The notes beneath the pieces were generated by a model. That model searched no databases. It saw only the letters and a list, made by a program, of their open reading frames with translations, and was not told the DNA's origin. A program made the translations under genes and the position numbers. From positions 558,001 to 622,000 of the forward strand of contig NZ_FNFE01000001.1 of assembly GCF_900100335.1 (NCBI RefSeq): a stretch of DNA of 64,000 nucleotides, given 5' to 3'. Position 1 is the first letter of the stretch. Every line of letters begins with the position of its first letter. The stretch is from Natronorubrum texcoconense (GTDB taxonomy: Archaea; Halobacteriota; Halobacteria; Halobacteriales; Natrialbaceae). Positions 44,138 to 53,148 of this stretch are shown here, piece by piece.

Positions 44138-45424
44138 CTACCGGTGGTCGTAGACGCGTTTTACCTTCCCGACTTCCGTCCGTTCGATGCTGTCCGGATC
44201 GACGATGTTCAGTTCGTCCGGCGTAAACGAGAGGACGTTCGACAGGCGGGTGAGGATGCGATCGCGAAGGTCCTCGACGTCGCCGTCGAACTCGGGTTCG
44301 CGTTCGATCGTGAGCTCGAGGGTGTCCAGGTTGTTCTCGCGATCGAGGTCGATGCGGTAGTAGGGGGCAACGGCGTCGAACTCGAGGACCACGTCTTCGA
44401 TCTCGCTGGGGTAGAGGTTGACGCCGCGGACGATCAACAGGTCGTCGGCGCGGCCGGTAACGTTGTCCATCCGGACCATCGTTCGCCCGCACTCACACTC
44501 GTCGGTGGTCAGCGTCGTGAGGTCGCCGGTGCGGTACCGAAGCGCTGGCAGCGCCTCCTTCGTGAGCGTGGTTAACACGAGTTCGCCCTCTTCGCCTTCG
44601 GGACGCACCTCGCCGGTCTGGGGGTCGATCACTTCGGGGTAGAAGTGATCCTCCCAGATGTGCAGGCCGTCCTGAGCTTCGTGGCACTCGTTGGAGACCC
44701 CGGGGCCGATGATCTCCGACAGCCCGTAGATGTCGATCCCCGTGACGTTGAGACGCTCCTCGATCTCCTCGCGCATCGGATCGGTACAGGGTTCGGCGCC
44801 GAAGATCACCGTCGACACCGGGAGCTCTTCGATGTCGATACCCATCTCCTCGGCCGTCTCCGCGAGGTACAGCGAGTACGACGGCGTACAGGTGAGGACG
44901 TCGCTCTCTAAGTCCTGCAACAGCTCCACCTGCCGCTGAGTCTGCCCACCGCCGATCGGGATCACCGTCGCGCCGAGTTCTTCGATCCCGTAGTGGAGCC
45001 CGAGCCCACCCGTGAACAGGCCGTATCCGTAGCCGTTCTGGACGGTATCCCCCGGCTCGACTCCGGACGCGGCGAGACAGCGAGCGACGACTTCGCTCCA
45101 CACGTCCAGATCACCCTCGGTGTAGGAGACGATTTTCGGCTTGCCGGTCGTCCCCGAGGAAGCGTGAATCCGCCGAAGTTCGTCGTCGTCCACGGCGAAC
45201 AGGCCGTCCGGGTACTCGGCGCGGAAATCCTCTTTCGTGGTAAACGGTAGCTTGTCGATATCGTCGACCGTCTGTACGTCTTCGGGCTCGACGCCCGCCG
45301 CGTCGAGCGCCTCGCGGTAGTAGTCGACGTTCTCGTAGGCGTGGCGCACCGTTTCACGGAGTCGTTCGTTCTGCAGCTCCCGAATCTCCGTTCGAGGGGC
45401 TGTCTCTATCTGCTTATAACTCAT
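44138..45424 (-). CDS. paaK: Phenylacetate-CoA ligase, copy 1
   Basis: 428 aa. AMP-binding ANL enzyme that activates phenylacetate to phenylacetyl-CoA with ATP. Key motifs are SSGTTGKPK, FGAEPCT, GVSNECHEA, YGLSEIIGPG, RYRTGDL and the hinge and C-terminal RADDLLIVRGVNLYPSEIEDVVLE. It is shorter than the usual ANL length because PaaK has a trimmed C-terminal domain. ATG at 45424 preferred over GTG at 45430. A second, highly similar copy is at 56.1-57.4 kb on the opposite strand. Confidence 0.94.
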   Translation of the reverse strand: MSYKQIETAPRTEIRELQNERLRETVRHAYENVDYYREALDAAGVEPEDVQTVDDIDKLPFTTKEDFRAEYPDGLFAVDDDELRRIHASSGTTGKPKIVSYTEGDLDVWSEVVARCLAASGVEPGDTVQNGYGYGLFTGGLGLHYGIEELGATVIPIGGGQTQRQVELLQDLESDVLTCTPSYSLYLAETAEEMGIDIEELPVSTVIFGAEPCTDPMREEIEERLNVTGIDIYGLSEIIGPGVSNECHEAQDGLHIWEDHFYPEVIDPQTGEVRPEGEEGELVLTTLTKEALPALRYRTGDLTTLTTDECECGRTMVRMDNVTGRADDLLIVRGVNLYPSEIEDVVLEFDAVAPYYRIDLDRENNLDTLELTIEREPEFDGDVEDLRDRILTRLSNVLSFTPDELNIVDPDSIERTEVGKVKRVYDHR

Positions 45425-45450
45425 CCTCACTCAACAATCCGAAGGGGCCC

Positions 45451-45460
45451 GATAAAAATC
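45451..45460 (-). promoter_or_regulatory. TATA box of paaK copy 1
   Basis: GATTTTTATC on the minus strand, 27-36 nt before the ATG at 45424; ideal position for a leaderless transcript. Confidence 0.55.
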
Positions 45461-45649
45461 ATGGGGTATGCACACGTGTCACTGACTAACATCGTGGGTG
45501 ATACAACGCGGGCGGTCGAGCGCTCGCTGTCGGTTCCGAGAGGCACGACCATCGTCACTCAGCCGTATACAACTGCCCGAACCCGACTACAGCGGTGCTG
45601 CCCGAAGAATCTCCCTTCGAAGCGATGTTCACCATCGCGTTGCCGTCGA

Positions 45650-46240
45650 TCAAGTCGGTCGCTCCGCGGGAGGCAACTGAACCGTCTCGACGATCGGTTC
45701 GTCGAACGGGAGCCGCATTCGGAGATCGTTCCCGTTGCGCTCGACCGTCTCGAATCCCATTCGGCGGTAGACGTGGACGGCTCGTTCGTTCGCCGCATCG
45801 ACGTCCAACACGAGCGCCTCGTGTCCGGCGTCGGCGGCGACAGCGATAACGTGCCGACAGAGTTCGCTCCCGATTCCGCGATCGTGAAAGGCCGGATCCA
45901 CGAACACGACGAACTGGGGCTCGAGGCTCGAGCGCGGCGAGTACGCCGCGTGGCCGATAACGCGGCCCCCGTGGACGGCGACGACGGTGAAGCCCCGCTC
46001 GAGTAGCCGCTCGAGCCAGTCTTCGATCCGAGCGCGCGTGGCCGGCGGGATCCCCATCGAACGGTGGCGCTGGGGGTAGTCGACGTACATGGAAACGAGA
46101 TCCTCGAACCGCGAAGCCGAGTACGGTTCGACGAGGACGGGGTCACCGCGTTTATCGATAAACCGGGGACAGCGAGGCGGACACCCCTCGGTTCCCGTAC
46201 AGTTCGTCGGATCCCACGCGGAGCAGGTGTCGGTCGTCAT
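45650..46240 (-). CDS. GNAT-family N-acetyltransferase
   Basis: 196 aa. A cysteine-containing N-terminal tail (TCSAWDPTNCTGTEGCPPRCP), possibly metal-binding, precedes a GNAT fold: VVAVHGGRVIGHAAYSP, EPQFVVFVDPAFHDRGIGSELCRHVI with the acetyl-CoA loop R-G-I-G, and LDVDAANERAVHVYRRMGF. The acceptor is unknown. It lies between the phenylacetate genes and the transporter genes, reading on the minus strand alone. Confidence 0.82.
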   Translation of the reverse strand: MTTDTCSAWDPTNCTGTEGCPPRCPRFIDKRGDPVLVEPYSASRFEDLVSMYVDYPQRHRSMGIPPATRARIEDWLERLLERGFTVVAVHGGRVIGHAAYSPRSSLEPQFVVFVDPAFHDRGIGSELCRHVIAVAADAGHEALVLDVDAANERAVHVYRRMGFETVERNGNDLRMRLPFDEPIVETVQLPPAERPT

Positions 46241-46389
46241 GAGCGGTCACACTCGAACGATGGTGTCGAGACCACATTACGGTCGACCCGTGTATTTACA
46301 GCAGTTATAAGCGACGAGGCACTGGTCGCTCGTGGGGGTCGAGACCGTACCGGCAACGGTCGCCCACGCTCGAGGTGCCCAGTCAACCG

Positions 46390-46785
46390 TTACTCGTCCG
46401 GACTGACGGTGACGACCGGCCTGTTGGTTCCGAGAATAACCGACTGGGTGACGCTCCCGAAGACGACTTTTCCCGTCGGCGACCGTTTACGCCCGGAGAG
46501 ACAGAGCATGTCGACGTCCAGTTCGTCGGCTGCCGCGATCAACTCCGGTGCTGGGTCGCCGCTCGCTTCGTAGTACTCGTAGTCGATACCGCGTTCGTCG
46601 AACGCCGCGGCCGCGTGGCGAACGCCGTTGAGTTGCGGTATCGACCGTCCTTCGGGGTTGTTCTGAAACACGTGCACGAGTATCGCCGTAACCTCGTCGT
46701 TCGCCCCCGGAAGCGATTCGATCATCGACGCCTGTGCCATCGCCCGGTCTTTGTCGGTTTCGACCCCGACCAGTATCCGATACAT
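46390..46785 (-). CDS. UspA-family universal stress protein
   Basis: 131 aa. N-terminal MYRILVGVETDKDRA and the C-terminal nucleotide-binding loop SGRKRSPTGKVVFGSVTQSVI, a G-x2-G-x9-G-type pattern as in ATP-binding Usp proteins. The ATG at 46785 gives a family-standard length. It is divergent from the ABC transporter operon. Usp genes often accompany transporter genes in haloarchaea. Confidence 0.87.
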   Translation of the reverse strand: MYRILVGVETDKDRAMAQASMIESLPGANDEVTAILVHVFQNNPEGRSIPQLNGVRHAAAAFDERGIDYEYYEASGDPAPELIAAADELDVDMLCLSGRKRSPTGKVVFGSVTQSVILGTNRPVVTVSPDE

Positions 46786-47168
46786 AGAACGGCAATTGTG
46801 GACGTTCCACATAACGTTGCGGTCTCGTTCCCACACACTGGGCCGTTGCAGCGGTATCGAAGCCGGACACCGGCGGGCGCAGTTGCACTCGAAAGCGGCG
46901 TCAGCGTCCGCAGTCTGTCGAGGGTACACTCGTGCAAGCCGTCTGAACGACCGTCACGAGAACCAGTTCGCCGGGCGTGAACTAGACCTTCTCGCCGGAC
47001 GCGTCCGAGCGGGGTCAGTCGTTCTGTTAGAATTCATACGGTACGTGGCGAACCAGTGGATACGGACAGCTGTACACCGATGGAAGGTCCGTATATCGCC
47101 GAGACGTACTTATAAAACCGCCATAAACCGGGGTCGATTTTTATAGTCGGGTGTAATCTACTGAAGGT
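46786..47168. other. Divergent promoter region of the Usp gene and ABC transporter operon
   Basis: About 380 bases. No gene seen. AT-rich stretches at 47105-47120 and 47133-47147 include two TATA-like boxes for the rightward operon. Confidence 0.5.
47138..47146 (+). promoter_or_regulatory. TATA box of the transporter operon
   Basis: TTTTTATAG lies 23-31 nt before the ATG at 47169. A second TATA-like CTTATAAAAC is at 47109-47118, about 20 nt further up. Confidence 0.5.
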
Positions 47169-48434
47169 ATGACTCGAGGTGGCAAGTCACAGGGGCGTAG
47201 ACGTGATATTCTCAAGGCGATTACCGCCGGTGGGGTCGCCGGAATCACCGGGTTAGCCGGCTGTGTCGGCGATCCGGACGAGATGGGGAACGGCGACGAC
47301 GACGACTTCGATACGGTGCAGTTCGGAGTCCTCGAGCCGTTTACAGGGGAGTTCGCCGACCTCGCGGAAGAACGACATCAGGGGACCGAACTCGCGATCT
47401 AGGAGATCAACGAGAGCGACGAGTACGAGTTCACGATCGAGTACGACGACTACGACACGCAACTCGACCCGGCGACGGCGACCCAGCGGGCCGAGCAGGC
47501 GGTCCAATCCGACGGAGCGCAGTTCATCACCGGCTGCATCTCGAGTTCGGCCGCACTCGCGATCAACGACTTCGCACTGGAGAACGAGGTGCTATACACG
47601 CCCGGCGCGGCGGACACCTCGATCACGGGCTCGAACTGTAACGAATACGTGTTCAGGTTCGAGACGAGCACGGCACAGATCGCGGAAGTGATGGCCCAGT
47701 GGACCGCCGACGAACTTGGCGATCAGATCGTCTACCACATCGCGGACTACGCCTACGGCGAGTCGGTGCTGAACGAGGTCGAGACCCGAATGGAGTCGAT
47801 CAGCGACGATTACGAACAGGTCGGTGTCACGCGCTCCGATCCGGGATCGACGGACTTCGAGGCGTTCATCAGCCAGATCGCGGACGTTAGCGACGAGGCT
47901 GACGCGCTAGTCGTCGGGATGACGGGAGCCGACCTCGGCATCTTTCTCTCGCAGGCCGGCGCACGCGGATTACAGGACGAGATTCCGATCGTGACGACGA
48001 CCGGTTCGTTCCGAGCCGTCCGGGCGGGCGCCGGCGAGGGTGCCTACAACACCTACAGCGGCGTTCGGTACATTCCAGAGATCGAAACCGGCGACAATCA
48101 GGAGTTCGTCGAGGCCTACGAATCCGAGTACGACGATCCGCCGGACAACTTCTCGCGCGTCGGCTACGAATCGATCCGGATGGTCGCCAACGGCATTCGC
48201 GAGGCTGGGTCGCGAAATCCGTCGACGGTCGCGGAGACCCTCTCGGGGATGGAACACGACACGATCTTCGGCCCGAACGAGTTCCGCGAGTGCGATCAGC
48301 AGGCGATGAACCCGGTCTGGATGGGCGAGTGCGTCGAACCGGATTCAGGTGAACTCGCCGACGTCGAACTCCTCGAGGAACTGTCCGGTGAAGAGGCCGC
48401 ACCCGACTGTGAGGACACGGGCTGTGAACTGTAA
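47169..48434 (+). pseudogene. Branched-chain amino-acid-type ABC substrate-binding lipoprotein, interrupted by an amber codon
   Basis: The intact frame would be 421 aa. The N-terminus has a Tat motif (RRRDILKAITAGG) and a lipobox (LAGC), so the product would be a Tat-exported lipoprotein. TAG at 47400-47402 stops it after residue 77 in ELAI-stop-EINES, where homologues have LAIEEIN. A single GAG-to-TAG change explains it. After the stop the frame stays open and conserved to 48434: SGAQFITGCISSSAALAINDFALENEVLYTPGAADTSITG, and on to LSGMEHDTIFGPNEF. Restart at the ATG at 47589 would yield a 281-aa protein without signal or lipid anchor. This is the only SBP gene of the operon. Confidence 0.87.
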
Positions 48435-48465
48435 TACGAGTGTCTGTTCCTCGATTCGGTAACCT

Positions 48466-50427
48466 ATGATAGGCTCACTCTCACAGGCACTGTTCGACGG
48501 GTTGACGATCGGCGTCGTGTACGTGCTGTTGGCCGCCGGACTCTCCGTCATTTTCGGCGTCATGCACGTCATCAACTTCGCTCACGGCGAACTGTTCGCG
48601 CTGGGTGCGTACTTCGCACTGGCGTTAGTCGTTCCGTTCGGTGGAACGGCGTTTTTCGTCGCACTGTTCGTCGCGCCGCTGCTCGTCGGCATCGTCGGCG
48701 TCGCGATCGAACGATACACCGTGCGGCCGCTGTACGGGCGAAACCCGCTATATCACATCCTGCTCACGTTCGGACTGGTACTGGTGATAAACGACCTGAT
48801 CTACCTGGTCTGGGGGCCGGGGAGCGTCAGTCTGCCGCGGCCGGCGGTCCTCACGGGGACGATCGACATCCTCGGAATCAACGCGAGCGTGTACAACACG
48901 TTCATCATCGTCTTCGGTGGCGCGATGGCGCTCGCCGTCTGGGCGACCCTCGAGTACACGAAGTACGGGCTGATCATCCGCGCCGGCTCGCAGGATCGCC
49001 AGATGGTCCGCAATCTCGGAATCGACATTGACCGCTACTATTCGCTCGTGTTCGGCATGGGTGCGGCGCTCGCCGCCTTCGCCGGGATCATCCTCGGTGG
49101 CTACCAGACTGTCAGCCCCGAGATGGGGATGTCGGTCATTATTCCGGCGTTCGTCATCGTCGTCCTCGGCGGACTGGGGAGCTTCAAGGGTGCCGTCGTC
49201 GGCGGTCTCGCCGTCGGCATCATCCAGACGCTGTTACGCCATTACGCACCGATCTTCGAAGGGCTGGTGATATTCCTGCTGATGATCGCCGTCCTCCTCT
49301 TCCGGCCCCGCGGACTGTTCGGCGTCGAAACGGAAGAGGAAGGTGGCGACTTACTGACCGGCACCGACGGCGGACTCCTCGACAATCGGACCCGCAAACG
49401 GCTCGGACTCGCCATGGTAGCCCTGTTAGCGCTGGTTCCCCTCGGTGCGGGGACGCTGTACTCGACGTACGCCGTCACGCTCATGATCGAGATCATCATC
49501 TGGGGGCTGTTCGCGCTCAGCCTGGACTTCGTCATGGGCTACACGGGACTGGTGTCGCTCGGTCACGCTCTGTTCTACGGGCTCGGCGCCTACGCCGTCG
49601 CGATCACGCTGTTACACGTAAGCCAGTCCGCGTTCGTCGCGATCGCCCTCGCGATACTCATCTCCGCGGCCATCGCGTGGTTCGTCGGCTTCCTCTCGAT
49701 CCGGGTCGGCGGCGTCTACTTCGCGATGATCACGCTCGCGTTCGCGGAGCTGTTCTACAACATGCTGTACCGGCTCGACATCACCGGCGGCTCCGAGGGG
49801 CTGTTCGGCATCTCGACGTACTACGGCCTCGCCGGAATCGGCATCGATCTCGGCGACATCGGGTTGTTCGTCGGTCCGGTGGCGCTGACCGGTCAGTCGC
49901 TGTTCTACTACATCGCACTGGGAGCGCTCGTCGCGTCGTTCCTGCTCACTCGCCGGATGCTCAACTCGCCGTTCGGCTCCGTGCTCAAATCCATCCGCGA
50001 GAACGAACAGCGGGCCACGTTCATCGGCTACGAGACGACCATCTACAAGCGACGCGCGTTCGTGATCAGCGGGGCGCTGGCCGGTCTGGCCGGCGGACTC
50101 TTCACGCTCAACTCGGGCTACGCGACGCCCTCGTTCGCCTACTGGCTCCACTCCGGTGAGGTGATCGTGATGGTCATCCTCGGCGGGATGGGAACGCTGT
50201 ACGGACCGATCATCGGCGCGGGCGTCTTCTTCGGCTTAGAGGAGATCCTCACCGGCTTTACCGGCCGCTGGCGGCTGGTCCTCGGGACGATCTTCGTCCT
50301 GTTCGTGATCTTCCTCCCGCGCGGGCTGGTCTCGCTGCCGGCCCAACTCGCCCCGTACGTAACGGGTGGCTCCGGTCCCGGTCCGGAGCCAGCGGCGGAC
50401 GAATCGGGCGTTAAGGGTGACGACTAA
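48466..50427 (+). CDS. Fused LivH-LivM ABC permease
   Basis: 653 aa, integral membrane. Residues 1-~280 match LivH (QALFDGLTIGVVYVLLAAGLSVIFGVMHVINFAHGELFALGAYFA, EYTKYGLIIRAGSQDRQMVRNLGI). Residues ~310-630 match LivM (LVSLGHALFYGLGAYAVAITLL, RMLNSPFGSVLKSIRENEQRATFIGYETTIYKRRAFVISGALAGLAGGLFTLNSG). The two halves, separate proteins in bacteria, are joined by a ~30-residue Gly/Asp/Thr linker (281-310). It forms the channel of a hydrophobic amino acid or aromatic acid importer. It follows the broken SBP gene by 31 nt and its TAA overlaps the ATG of the ATPase gene by 1 nt. Confidence 0.93.
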   Translation: MIGSLSQALFDGLTIGVVYVLLAAGLSVIFGVMHVINFAHGELFALGAYFALALVVPFGGTAFFVALFVAPLLVGIVGVAIERYTVRPLYGRNPLYHILLTFGLVLVINDLIYLVWGPGSVSLPRPAVLTGTIDILGINASVYNTFIIVFGGAMALAVWATLEYTKYGLIIRAGSQDRQMVRNLGIDIDRYYSLVFGMGAALAAFAGIILGGYQTVSPEMGMSVIIPAFVIVVLGGLGSFKGAVVGGLAVGIIQTLLRHYAPIFEGLVIFLLMIAVLLFRPRGLFGVETEEEGGDLLTGTDGGLLDNRTRKRLGLAMVALLALVPLGAGTLYSTYAVTLMIEIIIWGLFALSLDFVMGYTGLVSLGHALFYGLGAYAVAITLLHVSQSAFVAIALAILISAAIAWFVGFLSIRVGGVYFAMITLAFAELFYNMLYRLDITGGSEGLFGISTYYGLAGIGIDLGDIGLFVGPVALTGQSLFYYIALGALVASFLLTRRMLNSPFGSVLKSIRENEQRATFIGYETTIYKRRAFVISGALAGLAGGLFTLNSGYATPSFAYWLHSGEVIVMVILGGMGTLYGPIIGAGVFFGLEEILTGFTGRWRLVLGTIFVLFVIFLPRGLVSLPAQLAPYVTGGSGPGPEPAADESGVKGDD

Positions 50428-51227
50428 TGGCCATGGAAACCACCGAAACGAATCAACGAACCGTCGGAGAAACGATCCTCGAGACGGACAACCTGGTCAA
50501 GAAATTCGGCCAGTTCACCGCGACGGATCGAATCAATCTGACGGTCGAACGCGGCGAGTTCCGAAGCATCATCGGACCGAACGGCGCCGGCAAGACCACG
50601 CTGTTCAACCTCATTACCGGCGCACTGCCCGCCACCGACGGCGCGGTGTACTTCGACGGCGAGGATATTACGACCCTCTCGCCGTCGGAGCGCGTTCGCC
50701 GCGGCATCGGCCGCTCGTTCCAGATCTCGAATATCTTCGGCGGGCTCACCGTCCGCGAGAACATCAGGCTGGCCTCCCAGTCGATCGATCGCGACCGGTA
50801 CAACTTCGTCGAATCGCTGTTCAAACCGACCGACCGGTACGACCAGATGAACGAACGAACCGATCGCATCCTCGAGCGGATCGGACTCGAGGACGTCGCC
50901 GACGAGACGGCGGATGCACTTCCCTACGGTGACAAGCGACGCCTCGAGATCGGCGTCGTTCTCGCGACCGAACCCGAACTCGTCCTGTTCGACGAACCGA
51001 CGGCGGGCATGAGCGTCGAGGAAACGCAGGCGACGATCGAGCTGATCGAAGAGGTGCTGGTCGATCAGACGCTGTTGCTCATCGAACACGACATCGAACT
51101 CGTCATGGAACTCTCGGACCGCATCACCGTATTGAACCGGGGCGAGATCCTCGCCGAGGGAACGCCCGACGAAATCGCCGCGGACGGGGACGTCCAGGAC
51201 GCCTACCTCGGGGGGATGATGGAATGA
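50427..51227 (+). CDS. livG: ABC transporter ATP-binding protein LivG
   Basis: 266 aa cytoplasmic ATPase of a branched-chain-type importer. Walker A GPNGAGKT (50-57), LivG-type signature LPYGDKRRLEIG and Walker B LVLFDEPTAGMS, with the H-loop in LLIEHDIE. The first ATG overlaps the permease stop; a second in-frame ATG lies 6 nt later. The downstream livF start overlaps its stop by 4 nt. Four genes thus form one tight operon. Confidence 0.93.
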   Translation: MAMETTETNQRTVGETILETDNLVKKFGQFTATDRINLTVERGEFRSIIGPNGAGKTTLFNLITGALPATDGAVYFDGEDITTLSPSERVRRGIGRSFQISNIFGGLTVRENIRLASQSIDRDRYNFVESLFKPTDRYDQMNERTDRILERIGLEDVADETADALPYGDKRRLEIGVVLATEPELVLFDEPTAGMSVEETQATIELIEEVLVDQTLLLIEHDIELVMELSDRITVLNRGEILAEGTPDEIAADGDVQDAYLGGMME

Positions 51228-51946
51228 GCGCACTGCCGCTGCTCGAGGTCGAAGGGATCTACTCGGGCTACGGCGAGACGCAGGTCCTGCGAGACCTGTC
51301 GCTGTCGGTTGGCGAGGGCGAGATCGTCTCGCTCGTCGGCCGCAACGGGGCGGGCAAGACGACGACGCTTCGAACCATCATGGGGATTCTCACGCCGACG
51401 AGCGGCCGCGTCACCTACCGCGACGAGGATATTTCGACCCTCGAGGCCACGGAAACGGCGAAGAAGGGGCTCGCATTCGTTCCGGAAGAACGCCAGATCT
51501 TCCCGGAGCTGACCGTCCGCGAGAACCTCGAACTCGCCGCCCACGGCGGCGCGCCGGACGTCGACTCGCTCTCGGTTGGCGAGGCGCTCGAGATGTTCGA
51601 GAACCTGCAAGCGCGGGCGACCAACGCCGGATCGTCGCTGTCGGGCGGCGAACAGCAGATGCTCGCGATCGCTCGCGCCCTCGTCGGCGGCGCCGATCTC
51701 ATCCTGCTCGACGAACCGACCGAGGGGCTCGCTCCCTACATCGTCCAGGACGTGATGGATATCATCAACGAGCTCAACGACCGGGGAATCACCGTCTTAC
51801 TGGTCGAACAGAACGTCCACGTCTGTCTCGAGCTCGCCGACCGCAACTACGTCATCAATCAGGGCGAGGTCGTCTACGAAGGCACTTCCGAGGAGCTGCG
51901 AGCGGACGAGGAGATCCTCGACAAGTACCTCGGCGTCACGGCCTGA
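51224..51946 (+). CDS. livF: ABC transporter ATP-binding protein LivF
   Basis: 240 aa. Walker A GRNGAGKT (39-46), signature LSGGEQQMLAIARALV, Walker B LILLDEPTEGLAP, H-loop substitute VEQNVH. Pairs with LivG to energise the fused permease. ATGA overlap with livG. Tail-to-tail with the second thioesterase gene only 22 nt away. Confidence 0.93.
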   Translation: MSALPLLEVEGIYSGYGETQVLRDLSLSVGEGEIVSLVGRNGAGKTTTLRTIMGILTPTSGRVTYRDEDISTLEATETAKKGLAFVPEERQIFPELTVRENLELAAHGGAPDVDSLSVGEALEMFENLQARATNAGSSLSGGEQQMLAIARALVGGADLILLDEPTEGLAPYIVQDVMDIINELNDRGITVLLVEQNVHVCLELADRNYVINQGEVVYEGTSEELRADEEILDKYLGVTA

Positions 51947-51968
51947 ACGCGAACAAATTTTCCGCGAT

Positions 51969-52361
51969 TCAGGGCTTGTACACCCGTCCGCGGAAGGTCG
52001 CGATCCGGTCGTCGTCCTCGTCGGTGACGACGACTTCGTACTCGGCGGTTCGCGTGCCGCCGTGGGTTTCCTCGGCCGTCGCGGTTAGCACGGTCCCCAC
52101 CTCGACGGCCTCGAGGTACGAAACGTTCGTCTCGAGCGCGACTGCCGTCTCTCCGTCGGCGTTCGAGGCGGCGGCGAACGCCGCGTCGGCGAGCGAGTAG
52201 ATCGCCCCGCCGTGGGGCGTTCCGTGAAAGTTCGTTAGCGCTTCGGTGAGTTCGAGTCGGGTACTCGCCGCCCCCGACTCGAGCGAGACGAGGTCGATCC
52301 CGAGCGTGTCGCAGTAGGCGTCGCTCTCGATACGCTGGCGAACGGCGTCTGTGTCTGCCAT
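51969..52361 (-). CDS. PaaI-type hotdog thioesterase (second of three)
   Basis: 130 aa: DTLGIDLVSLESGAASTRLELTEALTNFHGTPHGGAIYSLADAAFAAASN and TETNVSYLEAVEVGTVLTATAEETHGGTRTAEYEVVV. The HGG(A/I)IYSLADAAF motif is classical for PaaI. ATG at 52361 used. It lies 48 nt after the HTH-10 regulator's stop on the same strand and may be cotranscribed. Confidence 0.9.
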   Translation of the reverse strand: MADTDAVRQRIESDAYCDTLGIDLVSLESGAASTRLELTEALTNFHGTPHGGAIYSLADAAFAAASNADGETAVALETNVSYLEAVEVGTVLTATAEETHGGTRTAEYEVVVTDEDDDRIATFRGRVYKP

Positions 52362-52409
52362 ACGGCACCACACCACATCAAGGATCAAGTATGTAGCGAA
52401 GCCAGAACC

Positions 52410-53048
52410 TCAACTGAATATCTGCTGGAACAGCGCCGCCTCGCCGCGTCGGAGTCGCTCGAGAAACGCCGATTTGCTGATCCCGAGTTCGTCGGCGACC
52501 GCCTCCGAGGTGGTCTCCCGCGGAATCGAGAAGTAGCCCAGTTCGAGGGCTGCACGGATGCACTCCTCCTGGGCCGGCGTGAGGTCCCACCGATGGCTGG
52601 GCGATTCTTTCGCTTCGGACTGTAAGGGATAGACGCGCTCGAGTTTGACGCCGACGGTTTCGCCGGCCGCCTCCATGACGCCCTTGAGGACGTCGCGACC
52701 GACGACCGCGCCGAAGATCATCGCGGCGCCGTCGCGATATCGAAGCGTCTCCACGATGAGGCCGCCGTCGATCAGCCGGTGGACGACGCAAGGCTCCTTC
52801 GAGAGACAGCGATACCGGTAGCGACCGTCGGTCCTCGAGACGTGCAGGTACGAGATTCGGTCGTCGTCGTCCAGGACGCGAGTGAGTTCCTCGCTCTTGG
52901 GCGACCCGAACTGGAGCAGATCGTAGCCGTCGCTGCGGTGTTGTGGCGGCTGGGCACCGACCTCGACGTCGACCGCTCGAGTCGCGTCCGAAAGCGGGCA
53001 ATCGTCGTTCTGAACGCGGAATTCGACCGCGAGACATTCGTCGATCAT
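52410..53048 (-). CDS. HTH-10 (bacterio-opsin-activator-type) transcriptional regulator
   Basis: 212 aa. A C-terminal HTH-10 domain (WDLTPAQEECIRAALELGYFSIPRETTSEAVADELGISKSAFLERLRRGEAALFQQIF) is the haloarchaeal Bat-type DNA-binding motif. The N-terminal ~150 residues form a beta-rich sensory domain (ISYLHVSRTDGRYRYRCLSKEPCVVHRLIDGGLIVETLRYRDGAAMI). Divergent from paaA with a shared AT-rich promoter, so it probably controls the epoxidase operon in response to phenylacetyl-CoA or similar. ATG at 53048 is preferred because the TATA box would be too close for the earlier ATG at 53081. Confidence 0.88.
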   Translation of the reverse strand: MIDECLAVEFRVQNDDCPLSDATRAVDVEVGAQPPQHRSDGYDLLQFGSPKSEELTRVLDDDDRISYLHVSRTDGRYRYRCLSKEPCVVHRLIDGGLIVETLRYRDGAAMIFGAVVGRDVLKGVMEAAGETVGVKLERVYPLQSEAKESPSHRWDLTPAQEECIRAALELGYFSIPRETTSEAVADELGISKSAFLERLRRGEAALFQQIFS

Positions 53049-53080
53049 GCGGGACGTATGGGCTCCGTTACCAGCCACCA

Positions 53081-53101
53081 ATATATAAAACCTCGTTATA
53101 T
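53081..53101. promoter_or_regulatory. Back-to-back TATA elements between the HTH-10 gene and paaA
   Basis: ATATATAAAA at 53081-53090 (readable as TTTTATATAT on the minus strand, ~33-42 nt before the regulator start) and GTTATAT at 53095-53101 (48-54 nt before paaA). The 100-bp gap must carry both promoters, so opposite control is likely. Confidence 0.45.
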
Positions 53102-53148
53102 GGCGGTCAATTTCTAAGGGTGTATACAGCGTTCATTCGGATGAAACG

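Noticed and set aside
47400-47402. TAG as a pyrrolysine codon
   Set aside because: No pyl genes or methylamine methyltransferases are present here, and homologues have Glu at this place; a nonsense mutation or error is simpler.
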